Shown piece by piece: positions 11,151-23,498 of a stretch of 64,000 nt of DNA (positions are counted from its first letter, which is position 1; each line of letters opens with the position of its first letter). Source of the stretch: Marchantia polymorpha subsp. ruderalis. Lineage: Eukaryota > Streptophyta > Marchantiopsida > Marchantiales > Marchantiaceae. The translations under genes and the position numbers were made by a program. Below the pieces are notes generated by a model. That model did not search any database. It had not been told where the DNA came from and worked only from the letters and a program-made list of their open reading frames with translations. The stretch spans positions 25,990,501 to 26,054,500 of the forward strand of contig AP031351.1 of NCBI GenBank assembly GCA_037833965.1. The letters run 5' to 3'.

Positions 11151-14100
11151 GAAAGAAAAGAAGTACGAAAATACAGCTCGCTTTGGAAGTGTATTATTCT
11201 TACTTCTTCTCTTTCGGACATTATCGACAAGTGACCTGCTCGTTGACTAACCGCGTGACCAGAATGTCCAGAAGTTACTCGACAAACACACTCTTCAACG
11301 AGGCATGGTATTGTTTGAATGGGCACACTCATGGAATGGGTTCATGCACTTGCTATGTGCAATGCGGTTCCAAAATACAACGTCATTTCAAAGCGACTTC
11401 TCCAAATGGGACTAGTATGAACCCCTCAGCACACTAACGAGCCTGCGGGTATTATGCATGCAAAACAATTCGAAACGCTGAAAAGGATTATCCCCAAGTC
11501 CCCGGTCGAAAAATAGTGAAATTAGAGTGGTACCGCCAAAAATAAGTAGAAAAATTTCCCAGAATTACCTTACTTCTGAAACCTGGCATTTGCCAGATTT
11601 TACACGGTCTGTAATAAAGTGAAAATAGCAAATAGAAAATAAACTCCTTGTTGAGTAGATAGATACCTGTCCAGAAACATCCTTCTCATTTATTTCTGCT
11701 TGAGTGACTAGATTGCAAAGGTTTTCATGTCCTTCTTGGACAGGGATTGCTGTTTCATTGGTCTAGAGCTCATCCTTCATCCACGAGGGTCCTCCAGCAA
11801 AGTGCTGCCAGCCGGGAGATACGAACGTAGAACCTCTGCTTCTCTTCCCAGCCGCCAAGTACGGCTGATTTAGAGCACTCGCAAACCCAGGTACTGACCT
11901 GATTTGCTGCGTCGTCTGGCCAATTACTGTCGAAGGAAGGTTGATTAAATTACAAACATGTGCGGAGATAGTTCACTCAGTGAACTTCACTGGCAGGAGT
12001 CTCAGTTAGCCCGCAACGTTGAGCTCAGTATGCTTGACGGAGTTAGGTTTCGAGTCGACATAATCGTGAGAAGAAGTAGTTGTTACCGCAATTTCTGTTC
12101 ACAACCTAGAGATTGTATTGTACCGAGTTCCCAGCTCTCAATCTCCGAGGAGAAGGCTTCCGAGGTAGATCTTCCATTGACGCGGAATCATCCATAAGAA
12201 AAAAAGTTGACGACACGGGTAGCATGTGGAAGCCCGGGTCGCTACTTGACACTCTGTAAAGGCAGCTGTACGATATGTGCGGGTACGAAAGTCAACACTT
12301 CTCGAAACCCCTGGATCTGGGAGACTCCAGTGAACATTGATGATATGAAGAAAACTGATCGGAGGCATGCAGATTTGATTCCAACCTCGAATCTGGTTTG
12401 AATTTACAAATGCATCAGCTGAGAGGAACTTGCTACAACAGCCTCGATGAAGTGCAGTAAGTTCAGGTGATAAGATCATGCGCACCCAGCAGACACTGCA
12501 CTTAGCAGTAAAACTAATCATATCCGGTAGGATCAATGAGTGGTAAGAGATCCAGACATGCAGATGCGAGGTTGTCACTCCATACACAGTCTCGAGAACT
12601 CGTGCACTTCAAAGCTGCCCAAACTTCACTTAACGATTTTATGCATGTACCATAAATTAATGTACAGAATTAATGGTCGTGACCATGAATGAATTTGTAT
12701 TGTCAACGAGGCCTTAAGACTGGGAGAATATTACAGCAAGAACCAGACGGGGGGTGAGATGGGAGAGAATGTCCTGATACAACGTATAATCTGTCGAACC
12801 CCTTGCACCATTTGGCCTCGATTTACTGAAGCAGCTGGAAAAGCTCAAAAGATTGGGCGTCCTGAGTAACGATCACGTTTGAAGGAGTGCGAAAGACGTG
12901 AGGTAAGTCCCATTACAGTGCACTACTGTCAGACAGGGTAACGATAAACAAGGCCGGTTAGCCGTATTTTGCGTGAGCCTGTTGCAGCTTGAAGTGAGCA
13001 GTTTATGAACATAATTCACCAGGCAGGCTTGTGATCACAGCCAATAGGCATGGCCATGCGATTAGGAACATAGACGGAAATGCTCTTTCACTCTGCACTA
13101 GCAGAGCAGAGCAGAGTGAGAGAATGGGCAGATCTTGTCGTGAGACATGATCTTGATGCAACATCGAGGAAGTGAACAGCGAGAATCTTTCCTCCAATCA
13201 TGATCGTTGCGTAAAATATCAATATACAGCATAGAAACCACATGCAGGATATAAGACATAAGGATGTCGGTCACAAACCAAGTTAAAAAAATCACGTCTT
13301 TCATGAGTTCGATCTCCATGAACTTTCAGACACAGGTCATATGCTCCAGCTTGTGTTCCTGTCCATGATAACGGACTTGTTTTTCAACTCTTAATCTGGC
13401 TCCAAGTCACGTGGAGTGGAGTTTCGGAGTCTAAACACGCAGAGCAACAAATGGCCTCCAAATCCCCTGAAAGATTCATTTCTTGGTGTCTGTCCTGTCT
13501 CCATCCAACTAAATCTCGCGAAAATCGTCTTGGGGCTCGAGAAAAGAATCCCTCGAAAGCCAGCACTTGGAAATTCATTGAGATCCATCTGTGGCTGGGA
13601 TCGGTGAAGGTGGAGGGCTTACACCCGGATCGTGGTATTGCTTTCACGTACAGAACAAAGCTCGATGGATTTATTTAATAAGGTGATTCCAGCACTGCTC
13701 CATCTCTGGGAAAAGGATTCTGAGTCTGGATGGGATTCACCTCGCGTGTGTGTTCCCACACGCACACACCAAAATTTTGGACTTAAAAGAGAATGTCCTG
13801 TATGACCGTGCTAACCTAGAGCAGAGCACAGAGACAACGATGGTATCTGACGACTACAGTGGCGAGGAGGTGCAGTCTGAAGTCGGGCGTTTCGCTCAGA
13901 TTCCGTTGGGTCAATGGTGTGCCCTGCCAAGACCATGTGGACCACCTTGCTCGTCCACATGGGCATCCTTGACAAGATGATGCTGCGTTGTACTATGGCA
14001 CTCGACCTGACAGTGAGCAAGACAATGCCAATGCTTCACTATTGGGCCCGATGATTCCCATCCAATTTCCGATTCTACTCAAACGTTTCCGGTCTCTCCC

Positions 14101-14599
14101 GTGTCGAACACAGATAACTGCATAGATCTCCATGCGTATCACGAGCAATAATTTCAATGGCGCGGCCTGGGCACAGAACATCGTTGCTAACCAACTAACT
14201 GCAGCGTTCTAAACAGCATCAGATCGCAGGAGGACGACTAACTGTACACACCGGTGTAAGAGGTGGCAAGTACAGAGAGAGAGAGTGTTGACATCCTCCT
14301 CCAGAAAGGACAAGAATGTCGTTGATCGATGGTTCAATCACATCCAGTCCATCGTACACTGGATATACATGGAAACCTTGTACACAGCGAGTAGTACGAC
14401 GATGAGCTCATAAGTAAGGTCGTGGTTTACACAGAGCCCTACTTAAGTGCCGAATCGTCATAGCCAAACCTTATCGTGTACAGGTTTGCCTGTACATGAT
14501 AAAGCACGAATGACTCCACGGTACAAACTCGCGAACGAGGCATAAACAGGATATAAGATCACGATTTGTACCAACATTTGCTGCCGATAGAATTATCAG

Positions 14600-17048
14600 G
14601 GCATCTGGGCCTGGTCGTGGATGCATCCATCCATCCATCCATCAGCAAGTACGGAGACAAGGCAGCATAATTTAGTTACTCGCTGCGGACCAAGCTACAG
14701 CTACAGGCGTGATGCGATGGGCAGTGAGTGCATGCTTGCGAAAGCTATCAAAGCCCACCGCAGAAACCGATCAGATCTGACCTGGCCGGGCCGAGCCGGG
14801 CCGGCGCTAGTAGCGGGGTACGACAAATGCCTGAGCTCGCTCGGAGGCGAAAGAATTAACAATCGAGTGTGATGATATAGCGATGTGATTCGATCGGGGA
14901 AGGGCGAGCAGCAGACCAGCCGCATTGACTAATCGGCACAACTCTGGATCCACATGCCGGGGGCGAATTCGTCCGAGGTGTTGAAAAATACCTTCTCCTC
15001 TTGCTCGTCGGGGCGGGGCCCCACTTGGCTGCCTTCCCAAGCCAGGCCCCCTGTCTGGGTGCACAGCGAAGGGCCCTGGCGGGCGGCGAAGGGCAATCGA
15101 GCAAGGCGAGGGTGGAGTTGGCGAAAAAGTCTTCGACCGCCATAAGATTTATGCGCCAGTCGGACACGGGCTCGTGTGCGTTTCGTTGCGATTCGATGCT
15201 GATGATGTGCATGGAGATGGGCCGATACGGTGCGGTGCGGTGCGGTGGCCCCTTGACGAGGGAGGGAGGACCCGACACTCTGGCCACGAAGCTTCGACCC
15301 GATCGCGGGCATCGCTCCCTCCCTCCCTCAGCAGCAGCAGCAGTTGGGGGAGGGCTCCTCCATCACGGGTCTTGATCACGGTGGTGGGCTATGGGGTGGC
15401 AGCTCACGGCAGGGCAGGGCAAGGGCAAGGGCAGAGGAGAGTGGAGTGTGACTCACCCAACGCCATCATCATGGATCTAGTCGACAAACAAATGTGGAAC
15501 ACGGAACATTGTCCGATCCAGGACGTGGGGCCGCGCAGCGCCACCCTCGGACTTCTTTTCGACATCGACTCGATCCGAGCTCTGAAAGAGAAGGGAGGGA
15601 GGGAGGGAGGGAGGGAGCAATTAATCACGTGCCTTATTGATGGCGGATCCAGACGACTGGATGCTCTGGGTCGTGGGGTATGAGATACAGTGAGGAATCT
15701 TCGATCGAGCCGATGCGGCCGGCCGGCTGGCCTAGATCAGGACGAATCGAGAAAGCTTGCGCGTTTCTGTCTCGACCCACAGAGACACCCATTCTCGTTC
15801 GTTGCTTCCATGCTTACATGCGCGACCCACTCGCAGCTGTTTGGTTCACCCACTCGGTGGGGCAGACTCCATTTTTTACTCTAAAATCGACATTTGTCGA
15901 AGACAAGTTGGGGAAGGGATGGCATGGCATGGGACGGGAAGACGTCTTCTCCGAACCGTACTCCGCCCTTTCCCCATATGATTTGGGACCTCCCACTGAA
16001 CCCAATCCAGCAGTCAACCAGACAGCGCATCGAACGCACGACTTTCAGATCCAGTGGCAGAAATAAGATCATACTGAAAAATGCGAAGCTCTCTACCGAA
16101 AGAATCACGGAGACCACTCGAGGTCGAGAGAATCATGCGAGTGAGAGAGTGTAAGAGATAGTGATATTCGAGCCTTCCATCTCTAGGACCAGCATAATCG
16201 TCGCCGAGCAAGAGACAAATGTGAACAAAAGTGAACATGTTCGCAACAACAGGAACCGAGCAGACACAATCCAGAGGGAAACACGAAAATGCGGCAGATT
16301 AGATGTGAGGTTCCTCGATGACATTCTGGTACAAACTGCCAACCCTGGTGGCTCAAGTCGAGTCATTTTCCAATTTACAATTGTGCAAGCCGAGCCAGAA
16401 AGCTCGGCTAGAAAAACAATACATAACTCTGGAACAGAACCAGAAGTAGGCAGTGGGCTTATGGTACACAGATTTACGGGGCGATCTCACGAACTATCAA
16501 TCAGTCTAGGGACGATTGAGCAAAATAGCTAATCTAATCTACGTAAGGAAACATCGCATGTTACATAAAGACATTGTCGAGATCCTACGCGGGGACACGA
16601 ACGATGCAGGGACTGGTCGTCGGTTGGATGGTTGGCTCGTTGTTGATGGGCGTTCTTCTTCATTGTCTCATCGGGCACAGCCTAGAATCACACCCTTCAC
16701 TTCACAAAGGATAGACGATGGTGATTCTAAGATGTCACCTTGCTAGGAAGCAAATCCTGGCATCTCGTCCTACTAGGGGGGGATGCGCCGCCGCCTCACA
16801 GAGGCGCCACATCCTACACAAGGACGATATGTTGTCTAAATCCGACCTCTTCTTCACAGAGGCTCGAAGAACCCACTACCGATGCTCTTCCAGATCATAA
16901 CACACACACACACTGTGTATCTATCTATCGATCGGCTCAAAGAAAGACACAAAGCGCACGACGGCGGGCGGGCTGGAGGAGGAAGAGGAGGAGGAGGAGG
17001 AGGAGGAGGAGGCGCGAGACGAGACGAGGCGAAGGCTCGAATCGAAGT
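14600..17048. other. GC-rich region 3' of the WRKY gene
   Basis: The part next to the WRKY stop codon is its likely 3' UTR. Simple repeats: (CCAT)n 14624-14643, (GGGA)n 15593-15617 and (GGA)n 16976-17012. Many overlapping ORFs on both strands (up to 169 codons) reflect the high GC content; none shows a known domain. Confidence 0.4.
16976..17012. repeat. (GGA)n trinucleotide repeat in the likely WRKY 3' UTR
   Basis: A GGA/GAG run beginning about 37 bases beyond the WRKY stop codon, reading as CTC repeats on the coding strand. Confidence 0.9.
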
Positions 17049-19216
17049 CTAGTCGCCGGGCTGGAAGCAGGATTGCACGTCCACGAGCTCCGGCTGCCAG
17101 AAGGCGATGTCGCTGAACTCGAAATTCCAGTTGCAGCCCTGCGAGGCGTTGAGCACGATCTCCTCCATGTTCACCACGTCGAGCTGGTCCATCTCGAGCT
17201 GGTCCAGGCCCGGGTGCATCTTGCCCGGATGCAGCTTCAGTTTCTCGGGCGAGGTTGTCACCTGCTGCCAGTTTTGCACTTGTGACACGTCGAGCGAGCC
17301 CAGGCTCGAGTCCTGGACCTGCTGCAGAAGGTTGGCGTCGGCCAGGTCCTGGCTCAGCTCGGGCCCCAGATCGTCCGCGAAGTCCAGCAGCGAGTGCTGA
17401 TCCCCGAGCCGCGAGCTCTCCACGCCCTCCTCTTCCGATTGCGGGAACAGATCCTCGCTGGCCGACGAATTGTCGGGCGACGCCGGCCAGTCCAGCCCCG
17501 CCGGCTCGTAGTCCAGAGTCTCGCAGGGCATGTCGCCCACTCGCGAGATCTGATCCGCCAGAGACCCATTCTCCCCGTCCGCCGAGTGGTTCACGCCCCC
17601 GGCCGCCCCGCCGTGCTGCGGCGCCTGCTTGCAAGTGTGCGTGTCCTTGTACGTCACGTGGAACACCGACGGATCGCTGTTCGTCTGCTGCACGATCTTC
17701 GTGGCGTTGCATTTCATCTCCTTGAAGTGCCTGCACTTGAAGTATCCCCTGCGCACGCGAGATTTGGCCCCCGATCAGTCCCAACGCAACCCAATCCAAT
17801 CCAATCCACCTCAACCTCACTTCAGCTCACAATCTCAACAACTGCAGATGATGCGATAAGTCAGATTTGTACCTCTTGTAGGATGCGGTCTTGATCGGCT
17901 TGTTGCCGTACTTGCGCCACAAGTAGCCATCGTCGGGGATTTTGCCCTGTTCCCCAGGCTTGAGCCTCTGGATAGCGACTGGTGCCTCGGACTGCTTGTT
18001 TCTCTGTCGGTTCCTGGACACACAGACAAAGAGCAGCCGACGTGAGCTTCCGGCACGACAGAAGATGGGAAAGAATGAAATAATGGACGGATTTGGAGGA
18101 AATTCATGATCGATAGAAGAGTGAGCAGGCTAAGTACCTGTCTCTGCGGGAGCGAGTGGGCCTCTTCTTGGGAGACTTAATTCCCAGAGCGTTCACAACA
18201 GGCTTGGAGGAGACTCCATTGCCAAAGCTGTTGGAGCCGACGGCAATAGAAGCAGATGCCGCCGTTTCCACCGACAGCTTGCCAATGATGGCAGTTGGCC
18301 TACAGAGCACGAAGAAATGCAAATTCGTCAGTCGGGATGAGATGGCAGAGTCGGTGGCTAGACATGGAGCTAGCAGCTTCAATCGAGGGACGAATTCGGG
18401 GACATAGTTTGGGAGCTGGGATGATTCGGCACTCACATGTACAGTCTGTGGCCCGGAGCCTTGGAGTCGGTCCCGACCTTGTAGAACTTGTTGGGGCCTG
18501 GGCTGGTGGGGGGCGTGTCTTCGGCGCCTGTGACGCCCGACACTCCGTTGCCACCAGGGCCCGAATCCGCCAGGAATCCTGCTCCTGATGGTCGACAGAC
18601 TCGTAGGGGAGTCAATGGCCTGCTTCTCTTGAGGCCCGAGGAGCTCTCCACCTGCATTTACCAGACGTGTGTCTCCGTTAGGCCCCAATACAGAACACCC
18701 ATCTTCGCACACAACACTCGGGCTGCAAATCTCCGCCGACAGAGACGAAAGGAATCGTCGAGAAAATTACAGAGAATATAAAAATGTCCATTGTGCACTG
18801 CGGGAGTAGGCACTTCAGCTGCAGCTGCTAGCCACAGTCACACTTGCACAAACTCGCATGTGTGACCGGACGAGAGCAGCAAACGTGACAAGCGCAGCAT
18901 GTACGTGAAAGGGACAGCAGGCGGGAGAGGGGCCATTTGGTACCTGGCCAGTGCTGGCCGCTGTGGGGAGAATGTGCTCCAATTTGTTGAGCACGAACTT
19001 GAGCAGGAAGCTCATTTGATCCTGCTTCTCAGTGAGAACTCGTTTGGCTTCCGAGTTGCAACATTTGGCTTCTCCGTCGACACGGGAGCAGGCCTGCAGA
19101 ATATCTGAGGAGCAGATGCTTTCCTGTTTGGCCGATAACTGAACAAGGCAGTCTTTGATGTCTTCCACATCTCTGCGGAGGACTGTGATCGTCGGGCTCT
19201 CATTTGTGGTTTCCAT
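17049..19216 (-). CDS. Group III WRKY transcription factor, 5 exons, about 496 aa, WRKYGNK variant
   Basis: A nuclear DNA-binding regulator of the WRKY family, whose members bind W-boxes (TTGACC/T), often in defence and stress programmes. Exons on the minus strand: 19216-18944, 18651-18437, 18299-18138, 18013-17873, 17748-17049; all junctions are GT-AG and phases join. The domain shows DDGYLWRKYGNKPIK (heptapeptide about residues 249-255) followed by the zinc ligands C-x7-C-x23-H-x-C (C269, C277, H301, C303), the group III pattern. The intron inside the domain splits an arginine codon in phase 2, the conserved R-type position. A basic stretch KKRPTRSRRDRNRQRNK just before the domain is a likely nuclear signal. 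The N-terminus has leucine/isoleucine heptads (about 10-30 and 66-82) suggesting a coiled coil. About 190 residues follow the domain, rich in D, E, Q and L, a possible activation region. The start ATG at 19216 has A at -3 and G at +4; the longer frame upstream begins only with GTG. It is longer than typical angiosperm group III proteins. Confidence 0.92.
17873..18013 (-). other. WRKY exon 4: N-terminal half of the DNA-binding domain
   Basis: This 141-base exon carries the WRKYGNK heptapeptide and ends in the first two bases of an arginine codon (AG followed by donor GTACAA). The next exon supplies the final G, then GYFKC with the first zinc ligand. The 124-base intron between them is the R-type intron shared by WRKY groups I (C-terminal domain), IIc-e and III. 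Confidence 0.9.
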
Positions 19217-19263
19217 CTTTCCCAGATTTCCCTGAGCCAGCCTGGCGCTTAGAAATTTGGAGC

Positions 19264-19326
19264 TCACTTCGCTTCCGAGGCACGAGATTGTCTGCTAGTC
19301 CTGGAACCTGTACTGCTGCCTCGCAT
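19264..19326 (-). other. Candidate uORF upstream of the WRKY start
   Basis: A 20-codon ORF (ATG at 19326, TGA ending at 19264) lies 47 bases before the main ATG in a different frame, with a Ser/Arg-rich product. If the transcript starts upstream of it without an intervening intron it could lower translation of the WRKY frame. Transcript start is unknown. Confidence 0.3.
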
Positions 19327-20347
19327 CCCCTCGCTTCCCTTCCCTTCCCTTGCCGTCCCTGCCGCTATGGTTGCTTGCTGGCTGGCTGAAACCTGTTCAG
19401 GCTTCCTTCCTTCCTTCCTTCGGCTTGCTGCCTGCTTGACGGAGGGCAGCTTATGGGCTCAATATGTTTCTATCTCCACATATACACCTGTGACGAGAAC
19501 TGCAAATCTCTGACGGGCAGAGACGCTGATTATTCGATCGTCGAATTGTCTCAGCGATTTGATCAAAACACCTTGAGGTTCTCCTTACTAGCACATGAGC
19601 TAACCATAATCAGACAGAGCCGTGCATTTCCTGTCCGGGGTCCACAAAAGTGTCGTAGATTGTTGGGGCGAGCGAGCGAGCGAGCGAGCCGAGAGCAGCA
19701 ACAAATCAAAAATATTGCAGCTGGAGGCAGGATAGAGGGATAGAGAAGGATAGAGATGGATAGAGAGAGAACGAAGATGTGTCTGTTAACACACAAGCCA
19801 AGACCTGCCAGAAGCAGCTCTCTCGCTCGCTTCACACCGAGTTGCCGGCGACGATGAATAACAAGCTACCTCCGAAGGTGTCCATGACTTCCTCCCACGC
19901 CAGGGGACTGACTCTCCGTCGAGATATCGTGAGAACAGATTGGGAAGCCAGAGTCTCAGAAACAGAAACAGAAACACGAGAGAAGCGGAGCAGAGAGATC
20001 GAACCGAGCCCTCGTTCCTTCCTTCCTTCCTTCTTGTTCGTTCGTTCCTTCGTGCCTGCCTGATGGAGCTCCGTCTAGTAAAACTGGAGCCGAGGAAAAA
20101 ATGAACCTCAGCAGCTGGCGCTTCCTGGTTTCATCCTTTCGGTTTGGCCGGGAAGTGCTGCCGTGCTCTCGTGGGAACCAGGCCGCAGCTTCTCGCCGGC
20201 AGCTGGTGGTGTGGTCTATACCCGGTGATGTCAGACTACGAGGGCCCCTGCCTTTTTTTTTTCCCTGCTCCTCGGTTTCTGTGCCCCTCTCCCCCGGGGC
20301 CACTCCCCACCCCCACTCACTCTCTCGGCCCCGGACATGGGACAGGG

Positions 20348-20370
20348 CCCCCCTCCCCCTCCCCCTCCCC
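20348..20370 (-). repeat. G-quadruplex-type tract (four G runs on the minus strand)
   Basis: Four C runs of 4-6 bases separated by single T on the plus strand, so the minus (WRKY coding) strand has four G runs with one-base loops, a strong quadruplex pattern about 1.1 kb upstream of the WRKY start. Confidence 0.75.
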
Positions 20371-20916
20371 ATCTCTCTCCCTGCTCCTGTACCCTTTTCT
20401 ACATTCGATTCCAGTCCCTTTCCCTTCATCCGTCCCTCCTCCTGCGTTCGTTTCCAGTCCCAGTCCCAGTCCCAGTCCTTCTTCATTCCCTTCCCTTCCC
20501 TTCCCTTTCCTTTCCTTTCCTTCCCGTCCCTTAATTGCGTTCGTTGTTGATTCATGCCCGTCCCCTGTCCCACGCCGTCCTCGTCCTCGTCCTGTCCCTC
20601 GCTTGCCTTTGTCGACAGAACCGTGTGATGAACATGCTCAGAAGCTCTCCTCGTCTGTTAACTTTTCCGCTGCTTTTCCGCGCACTCTCACTCTCTCTCT
20701 ACCCTCGGAGCTTCGACAGGTCACCGACTGCTGCTGCTACCAGTGTACAGTCAACTTGTTTGGACATGATGGAAAAAGATAGAAAACTAAAGGGCACCGA
20801 GCAGTAAGGCCCAAAGGATGGGAAGCGCCCCTCGAATTGTCAGGGAGGGATGAAATGAAACGAGAGGGGTAGAACGGATTTAATATTTCTACCGAACGTC
20901 CAATTTACGTGGCCAC

Positions 20917-20934
20917 AAACCCAAACCCAAACCC
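20917..20934. repeat. Three AAACCC units (telomere-like)
   Basis: Reads GGGTTT three times on the minus strand, one base short per unit of the plant telomere repeat TTTAGGG. It lies in the WRKY upstream region. Confidence 0.8.
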
Positions 20935-21430
20935 ATCTGACACCACCCATTGATTCGCCCACTCTCCATCCTTCGAGCTACGATGGCGATGAACCAACAA
21001 CATGTTCCTACGTGGTTACTACTACGTGGCATCGAGCGCCTCTCGTATCAGAGACCCAAGTTTTGGTCTCCACTATTGAGAGACTATGGTGGCCCATGTC
21101 AGAATTACAGATTAAGTACGCTCGCCTAGTATTGAGCACCCTCCAACTGTGTTATTTCTTGTCCCTGGTCTGTGTCAACAGCATCTCAGATTGTGGGGCA
21201 AAGGTGAATAATAGTGATGGGCGGTGGTGGATAGGGGCGAGATGGAATTGCCATCTCTATCTCTCTCTCTCTCGTTCGGGTGAGGGAGCGGGCCTTGCAT
21301 TTGGTTGGATCCCTTCTGGCGTTCCTGCCACTTTTCTTCTTGGCTTTTCGTCGCCACTTATCGATCAAGCCAAATTGTGGTTGGTGTGGTCGGAGACAGA
21401 GCTTGAGAACTGACTACTCGGCATGAGGGA

Positions 21431-23393
21431 CAGACTGCATTACATTCCGATCTGCTTTGCAATAGCGGGACAGAAACCTTCATAATCTCGAGTTAGAAAA
21501 AGGAGAAAGTCAGAGAAGGATCACTAATTTTAAGCCTGTACAGAAACCGAGTGGACCATAAACTTGGACTGAACCGAATTAGTTAAAATTAGGTGCAGTG
21601 GGACATACTTCTCATTGTGATGCTATCATATGGGGCTAGCCCCGTCATGAAGTACAGATATATAATAGTATTGAGAGAAAACGCTCACTTTACTCCTCTG
21701 CACGAAGCTGCTGCATGAAGAAAAAGGTTTTCTATGTTCTTCGAGCGTGTTGTGGTTTTTCTACAAAAGTTGTGGAAATTTTTAATTTTTTGAAGCACCA
21801 ATAAAATCATTTATTGGTGGAACGCTGTTGCTGAATTGCTGTTGAGTTATGGTTCACAACGGTTCGTCTCTCAATCTGGACAAAACTATCGGGACGACGG
21901 CGGGAGTGAGAAAAAATATCAACAACAATCAAGCACGTGTGCCACATATATTCCAACATATTCAACATTATTTTGTGTCTAGTAGACCCACTTACACATT
22001 CACGTTCAAAGAGCAACTTTTCTACTCGGCTTCAGGAACATGTGTATCCATCCCTCATTCATTTCGTTTACATCATGAGATCCATGACTGATCAAAGATT
22101 GGCCACCACCTTACGCTTCACAACCTTTCACAAGCTAAATGGATGTGCTTCCATACGCCAATATAGTTCTATATTTGAGGAATGTTGTTTTCAATCTTCC
22201 ATATTCCAAGAATCATCTCAGGGTTGTTTTGTTGCGCTATGCAACTGCGTTTATCACATTCTGGCATTCCGGTCCATGTTTTAACCTTTCGGACCGGTAG
22301 ATATAGAATATCCACGCATCTCACTTCTTTATGACAAAGTACGAAGACCATACCATTTAATTTTACTTCGTTTCAATGAATTTCAAATGAGCAAGTGTGT
22401 ATCAATTTCCATTTATTCAATTTACTCAGTCATTTCAAGTATCAATGACGTCGCATTTCCAAAAAACAAAAAAAATCTCACTAAACGCATATACTATTCA
22501 AAGCATGAACAAGGATAGTTCCTTTACTAAGTCGTTTGGAATTCATGTGAATGTCTAATGAAACTAACACACAGACGCAAGTTGAGAAAAGTAGAGATTT
22601 TTTGCCTTTTATTTATGCGAATTTTTTTGCGCTTGAATTTTAACGTTATACAATTCCTACAGCATTTTTGGGCTCATACGATCGTTTCTAGAATAATTTT
22701 AGTAAGAACCAAATCATCTTAATTACTGGAATAAACAATTTTTATGACTCCTTGTTCTGGGACAGCGTATTCAGCTAACGCTAGCAACAAAGGTAGGAAA
22801 TAGATGAAGACGTTGATGGAGCAAAAGTCTTTTATTTATTCTTCTTGAGAGTGCTCTAAAGACCACTTGATTTAAAGTAGAATTTGAGTAGTCTTCTCAT
22901 CTTCACAACTCATTTTATTTGATTAATGAAACGGACACCTGCTAGTTCGAACACACGTGACAAAAATGGGCGTGGTGGAAAGCATATACTCTTTTATTTT
23001 GAGTTCAGTCGATGGTAATGATAGAGTGAGATCAAGATTATGAAAAGCAGAGAAGATAGTCAAAGTCGTTGTAAGAAGGACAAGAGTTGAGAGTAGTCAA
23101 AAGCAGAGTGAATGGATCTCAAGTAGAAAAGCTGGACATTAGCGTCTTCGTCGGTCGATGCATTGCACATTCCTTCCAGCGAAAGAAACAGCCATTCTGA
23201 CAATCGCACCGAGTACAAATCTGGATACTGTCGGATCAAAATTTTCTGTAAGTAAAACGAACTGGAAAATGTGTTTAAGAATTAATACCGACCTTTAATC
23301 AGAGGGTGATAAGATCAAGATGATACAGAGTGGTGTGACTTAAATGTTTGAAACTGATTTTGTACTGCTCCTTGCCCCAAATGATAACGAAAA
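21431..23393. other. Intergenic DNA, mixed to AT-rich, no gene recognised
   Basis: Only short ORFs without motifs (for example 21937-22284 +). No repeats of note were seen. Confidence 0.5.
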
Positions 23394-23428
23394 ATGTTGC
23401 AGACTAGATTCTACGTTCAAGTGTATCG

Positions 23429-23498
23429 AAGAAGACGAATTTTAGGGAATATGCACGGAAAGTCCTTTCCGTGCATATTCCCTAAAATTCGTCTTCTT
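23429..23498. repeat. 70-bp palindrome, 34-bp perfect arms, 2-base spacer
   Basis: The arm at 23429-23462 is the exact reverse complement of 23465-23498, separated only by TC. The central part is GCACGGAAAG / CTTTCCGTGC. The first base pair outside the arms is mismatched (G with T on the partner strand position). It is contained in a 67-codon ORF that is most likely accidental. Confidence 0.97.

Larger units (their letters stand above)
6530..14600. other. Intergenic DNA without a recognised gene
   Basis: I see no protein family in any frame. The part 9240-10600 is AT-rich; the rest is mixed. It contains (GA)n at 8524-8552, (TA)n at 10162-10189, an 11-bp doublet near 6945-6970 and a diverged 54-bp duplication at 11047-11150. 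The largest ORFs (11045-11437 +, 12138-12587 -) have no recognisable motifs. Confidence 0.5.
19327..21430. promoter_or_regulatory. WRKY upstream region, GC- and pyrimidine-rich on the plus strand
   Basis: This block is probably the 5' UTR and promoter of the minus-strand WRKY gene. It holds (GCGA)n at 19668-19689, (TTCC)-type runs near 20010-20031, a long CT-rich stretch 20222-20535 (GA-rich on the WRKY strand), three AAACCC repeats at 20917-20934 and one W-box-type TTGACT on the minus strand at 20749-20754, about 1.5 kb upstream of the start. ORFs reading across it (for example 212 codons at 20144-20782 and 205 codons on the other strand) are low-complexity products of these tracts. Confidence 0.4.

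Noticed and set aside
16921-17820. 299-codon minus ORF overlapping the last WRKY exon
   Set aside because: It is another frame of the GC-rich WRKY exon and continues across the splice acceptor; the true frame carries the zinc ligands.
18104-18712. 202-codon minus ORF read as one gene
   Set aside because: Only its part 18138-18299 is WRKY exon 3; the rest reads through an intron and the wrong frame of exon 2.
19217-19267. Longer WRKY N-terminus starting MSSKFL
   Set aside because: The first codon is GTG; the first ATG in frame is at 19216 with good context.
19956-20782. Overlapping ORFs of 149-212 codons on both strands
   Set aside because: Their products are runs of P/S/F or K/G/E made by simple CT/GA tracts.
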